The notes under the pieces were generated by a model that ran no database searches, was not told where the DNA came from, and worked only from the letters and a program-made list of their open reading frames with translations. From assembly GCF_002077945.1 (NCBI RefSeq), contig NZ_LVYD01000066.1, positions 1-64,000 of the forward strand: DNA of 64,000 bases, written 5' to 3'. A program made the translations under genes and the position numbers. Below are positions 61,730 to 64,000 of this stretch, piece after piece. This DNA comes from Niastella vici (GTDB taxonomy: Bacteria; Bacteroidota; Bacteroidia; Chitinophagales; Chitinophagaceae). Position 1 is the first letter of the stretch. Each line of letters starts with the position of its first letter.

Positions 61730-63022
61730 ATGAACTTAATACGATATATAAAGCCATTGCTGGCAATTGCAATCATGTCGTTGCCGCATTGGGCTACAGC
61801 ACAACGGACATTAACAATCGAAGAAGCCAGGCGGCTTGCGGTGGCCAGGAATAATAACCTGAAGGCTGCCCAGCAAAGAATAGAAGCGGCGAAGGCCCAA
61901 AAAGCCGAGGCCAATGCCAAAGACAAGCCGAGACTGGACGGCTCTATCACCGGTTGGTATGTAGGTGATCCGCTGAAAAAACTATTACCGGAGTATGGCG
62001 TTAGCCCCAGTGTAACAGCTTCACAACCTGTTTATGCCGGCGGCAAAATAAGAGCCGGAAAAGAAATGGCGGCAAAAGGGGTTGAAATAACCGAAGAACA
62101 AAAGGTATTGACAACGGCAGATGTGGTGCTGGCAGCAGAAAGCGCTTACTGGCAGGTGGTTTCGGCCAAAGAAAAAATAAAACTGGCCGAACAGTTTGCC
62201 CGGCAATTAGAAAGTCTGTATACAGACCTCAATAATGCCTATACAGCCGGCCTCACCTATAAGAATGACATATTGCGGGTAAAGGTGCAGCAGAATGACA
62301 ATGAGCTCAACCTCACCAGGGCCAATGATGCATTGGTTTTGACTAAACTTAACCTGGCACAGATAACCGGCCTGGGCGACAGCACCGATTTCGATATCCC
62401 CGATTCAGTTGTTGGGGAGTTCAATAAAGAAACGTTGAGCAGGTCAATAGATGAAATAATTACCAACAGACCGGAAATAAAGATCCTGCAAAGATCTATT
62501 GAAGCGGAAAAGATACGGGAGAAAATACTGAAGGCCGATTTCAAGCCCACCATCGGATTGAGTGCAACCGGCCTCGGCGGCTTCGGCAAACAGGGCATCA
62601 ACTTCTCCAAACCTACCAGTAATGGCTTTACTTCTTACTATGGTATGGTGCAGTTAAGTATTCCCATCTTCGATTGGGGCCAGCGTAAACAAAAAGTGAA
62701 GCAACAGCAATATGCCATTGCGGCGCAGCAATACCAGCTGCAGGAAACAAAAGAAAAGATCTCACTGGAAGTGCAGCAGGCTTATTTGCAGCTGAATGAA
62801 TCGGCAAAACGGGTTGAGTTATCCGGCGCATCCCTGGAACAGGCAGACGAGAACCTGAGATTGAGCAATGACCGTTTGAAGGTAGGAACTATAACAGGAC
62901 AGGATGTACTGGAAGCTCAAACCATCTGGCAACAGGCTTTCAGCAATATCATCGAAGCCAAAGCTGCTTACCGCACCAATGAAGCAAAGCTGTACAAGGC
63001 ATTAGGTATAACAAGGTTGTAA
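61730..63022 (+). CDS. TolC-family outer membrane efflux protein, second operon
   Basis: 430 residues with a signal peptide ending WATAQ (about residue 25) and two OEP repeats, containing ARNNNLKAAQQRIEAAKAQK, YTAGLTYKNDILRVKVQQND and the late RLKVGTITGQDVLEAQTIWQ. This is the outer-membrane channel for the upstream RND pump. It ends 43 nt before the NADH dehydrogenase gene in the same direction, which may or may not be in the operon. Confidence 0.9.
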   Translation: MNLIRYIKPLLAIAIMSLPHWATAQRTLTIEEARRLAVARNNNLKAAQQRIEAAKAQKAEANAKDKPRLDGSITGWYVGDPLKKLLPEYGVSPSVTASQPVYAGGKIRAGKEMAAKGVEITEEQKVLTTADVVLAAESAYWQVVSAKEKIKLAEQFARQLESLYTDLNNAYTAGLTYKNDILRVKVQQNDNELNLTRANDALVLTKLNLAQITGLGDSTDFDIPDSVVGEFNKETLSRSIDEIITNRPEIKILQRSIEAEKIREKILKADFKPTIGLSATGLGGFGKQGINFSKPTSNGFTSYYGMVQLSIPIFDWGQRKQKVKQQQYAIAAQQYQLQETKEKISLEVQQAYLQLNESAKRVELSGASLEQADENLRLSNDRLKVGTITGQDVLEAQTIWQQAFSNIIEAKAAYRTNEAKLYKALGITRL

Positions 63023-63065
63023 AATTCCGGATGGATATAGTTTGATTAAATCAGAAAGGAAAATT

Positions 63066-64000
63066 ATGAAAAAGAATGTAATTATTGTTGGGGGCGGGTT
63101 TGCAGGATTGGAGCTTGCAAAAAAGCTGTCGAGCAACCAGCATTTTAGGGTAACAGTTGTAGACAGGAATAATTATCACTTCTTCCCGCCTTTACTTTAC
63201 CAGGTATCCACCGGGTTTATTGAACCATCCAACATCAGTTATCCTTTCCGGAAAATGTTCCAGGGCCAGCAAAACATCCGGTTTTACATGGGTGAATTGG
63301 TGAATGTTGATCCTGAAACAAATACCATTGAAACAAGCAATGGACGCCTGAGTTATGATTACCTGGTATTGGCAATGGGTACAGAAAGCAATTTTTTCGG
63401 TAACGATAACGTGAAGAAAAATGCTTTGCCCATGAAGACGATAGAAGAAGCCGTGAACATCCGCAATTACATCCTGTTGCGCCTGGAAGAAGCCGCACGG
63501 TCTACGGCTTCAACCGACAAAGAGCGATTATCCAATATTGTAATAGCAGGCGGCGGGCCCACCGGCGTGGAAATGGCCGGCATGCTGGCAGAAATGGCAC
63601 GCCATATTTCATCCAAAGATTATCCTGAAATCACTTCCTCTGCCGGGCATATTTATTTGGTTGACAGTTCGCCTTCTTTGCTTGGTCCCATGAGCAAAAA
63701 GGCACAGGCAGTGGCATATAAAGTGCTGAGCGGGTTGGGGGTGAAAATAAAGTTGAACACGCTCGTGAAGGATTATGTAAATGACGAAGTGATACTCTCA
63801 ACCGGTAATAAAATAAGTTCGGCTACATTGATCTGGGCATCGGGCGTAATTGCACGTGAAGTAAAAGGATTACCGGTAGAAGCGATCACAAGGGGGCGGC
63901 GTATTGTGGTGGATGAAATAAACCGGGTAAAAGGTTGCAATAATATTTTTTCGATTGGCGACCAGTGCTTGCAAACAAGTGATAAAAACTATCCCAATGG
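63066..64000 (+). CDS. ndh: Type II NADH dehydrogenase (NDH-2), partial at window end
   Basis: The first 311 codons of an FAD-dependent pyridine nucleotide disulfide oxidoreductase. FAD-binding motif VGGGFAGLELA at the start, YHFFPPLLYQVSTG as in NDH-2, second Rossmann motif IAGGGPTGVEMAG, and FSIGDQC near the end for the FAD pyrophosphate loop. NDH-2 oxidises NADH and reduces quinone without proton pumping. The C-terminal membrane-anchoring part lies beyond the window. It lies 43 nt after the TolC-like gene with a good AGGA-type site (CAGAAAGGAAAATT). Confidence 0.85.
   Translation, partial: MKKNVIIVGGGFAGLELAKKLSSNQHFRVTVVDRNNYHFFPPLLYQVSTGFIEPSNISYPFRKMFQGQQNIRFYMGELVNVDPETNTIETSNGRLSYDYLVLAMGTESNFFGNDNVKKNALPMKTIEEAVNIRNYILLRLEEAARSTASTDKERLSNIVIAGGGPTGVEMAGMLAEMARHISSKDYPEITSSAGHIYLVDSSPSLLGPMSKKAQAVAYKVLSGLGVKIKLNTLVKDYVNDEVILSTGNKISSATLIWASGVIAREVKGLPVEAITRGRRIVVDEINRVKGCNNIFSIGDQCLQTSDKNYPN

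Noticed and set aside
1-64000. tRNA, rRNA or CRISPR array
   Set aside because: No cloverleaf with a TTCGA-type T-arm, no rRNA-like sequence and no spacer-repeat array was seen by eye; a covariance-model scan would be decisive.

Overview
The window reads as a piece of a Bacteroidota chromosome, most probably a Chitinophagaceae-like soil or water bacterium. The support is a type IX secretion (T9SS) C-terminal sorting domain, a FecA-type TonB-dependent receptor, many hybrid histidine kinases, promoter-like elements of the Bacteroidota TAnnTTTG class, and an ISAon1-type two-ORF insertion sequence. No rRNA, tRNA or CRISPR array was seen.

Region 1 (about 0.45-18.5 kb) looks like an acquired metal/oxyanion and sulfur-redox island. 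It starts with a decayed serine-recombinase fragment fused to a decayed AraC tail. It then carries a ChrB-like chromate protein, an internally deleted chrA, a secreted arsenate-reductase-like phosphatase, an OmpR/HisKA two-component system, a PepSY-like lipoprotein, an RND efflux operon (outer-membrane factor, pump, adaptor) and a double-DUF1259 lipoprotein. Three promoters here share one precisely spaced motif, probably the target of the response regulator. Next come a GDCCVxC protein, a divergent DsbD-N/TlpA pair, an ArsR-rhodanese repressor with a perfect palindromic operator, a rhodanese-MBL fusion, a secreted rhodanese, a nucleoside phosphorylase coupled to an MFS transporter, a truncated Crp/Fnr gene and a CDF metal exporter.

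Region 2 (18.6-22.2 kb) holds a FecA-like receptor and a dihaem cytochrome c peroxidase lipoprotein in one operon, preceded by an unidentified coding remnant.

Region 3 (22.3-45.3 kb) is a dense signalling zone: a GAF kinase, a NIT-HAMP-GAF hybrid kinase with three receivers, a REC-PAS kinase with its own single-domain regulator, a FIST protein in an operon with two soluble hybrid kinases, and an orphan REC-REC-HPt protein. Interspersed are two paralogous small proteins of unknown function, each beside a decayed receiver gene, another unknown small gene that has a decayed copy about 5 kb away, and a large repeat-built secreted T9SS protein.

Region 4 (45.4-53.1 kb) is a mobile-element zone: a complete IS21-family element with multiple terminal repeats, three small unknown genes leading into a serine recombinase broken by a frameshift and a stop codon, and an ISAon1/ISL3-type element whose right end abuts a second copy of the terminal repeat.

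Region 5 (53.2-64 kb) holds a TetR regulator, an LpxR-like outer-membrane protein, an AraC regulator with a degenerate SDR and a second complete RND efflux operon (adaptor, pump, outer-membrane factor), and the start of a type II NADH dehydrogenase that runs off the window.
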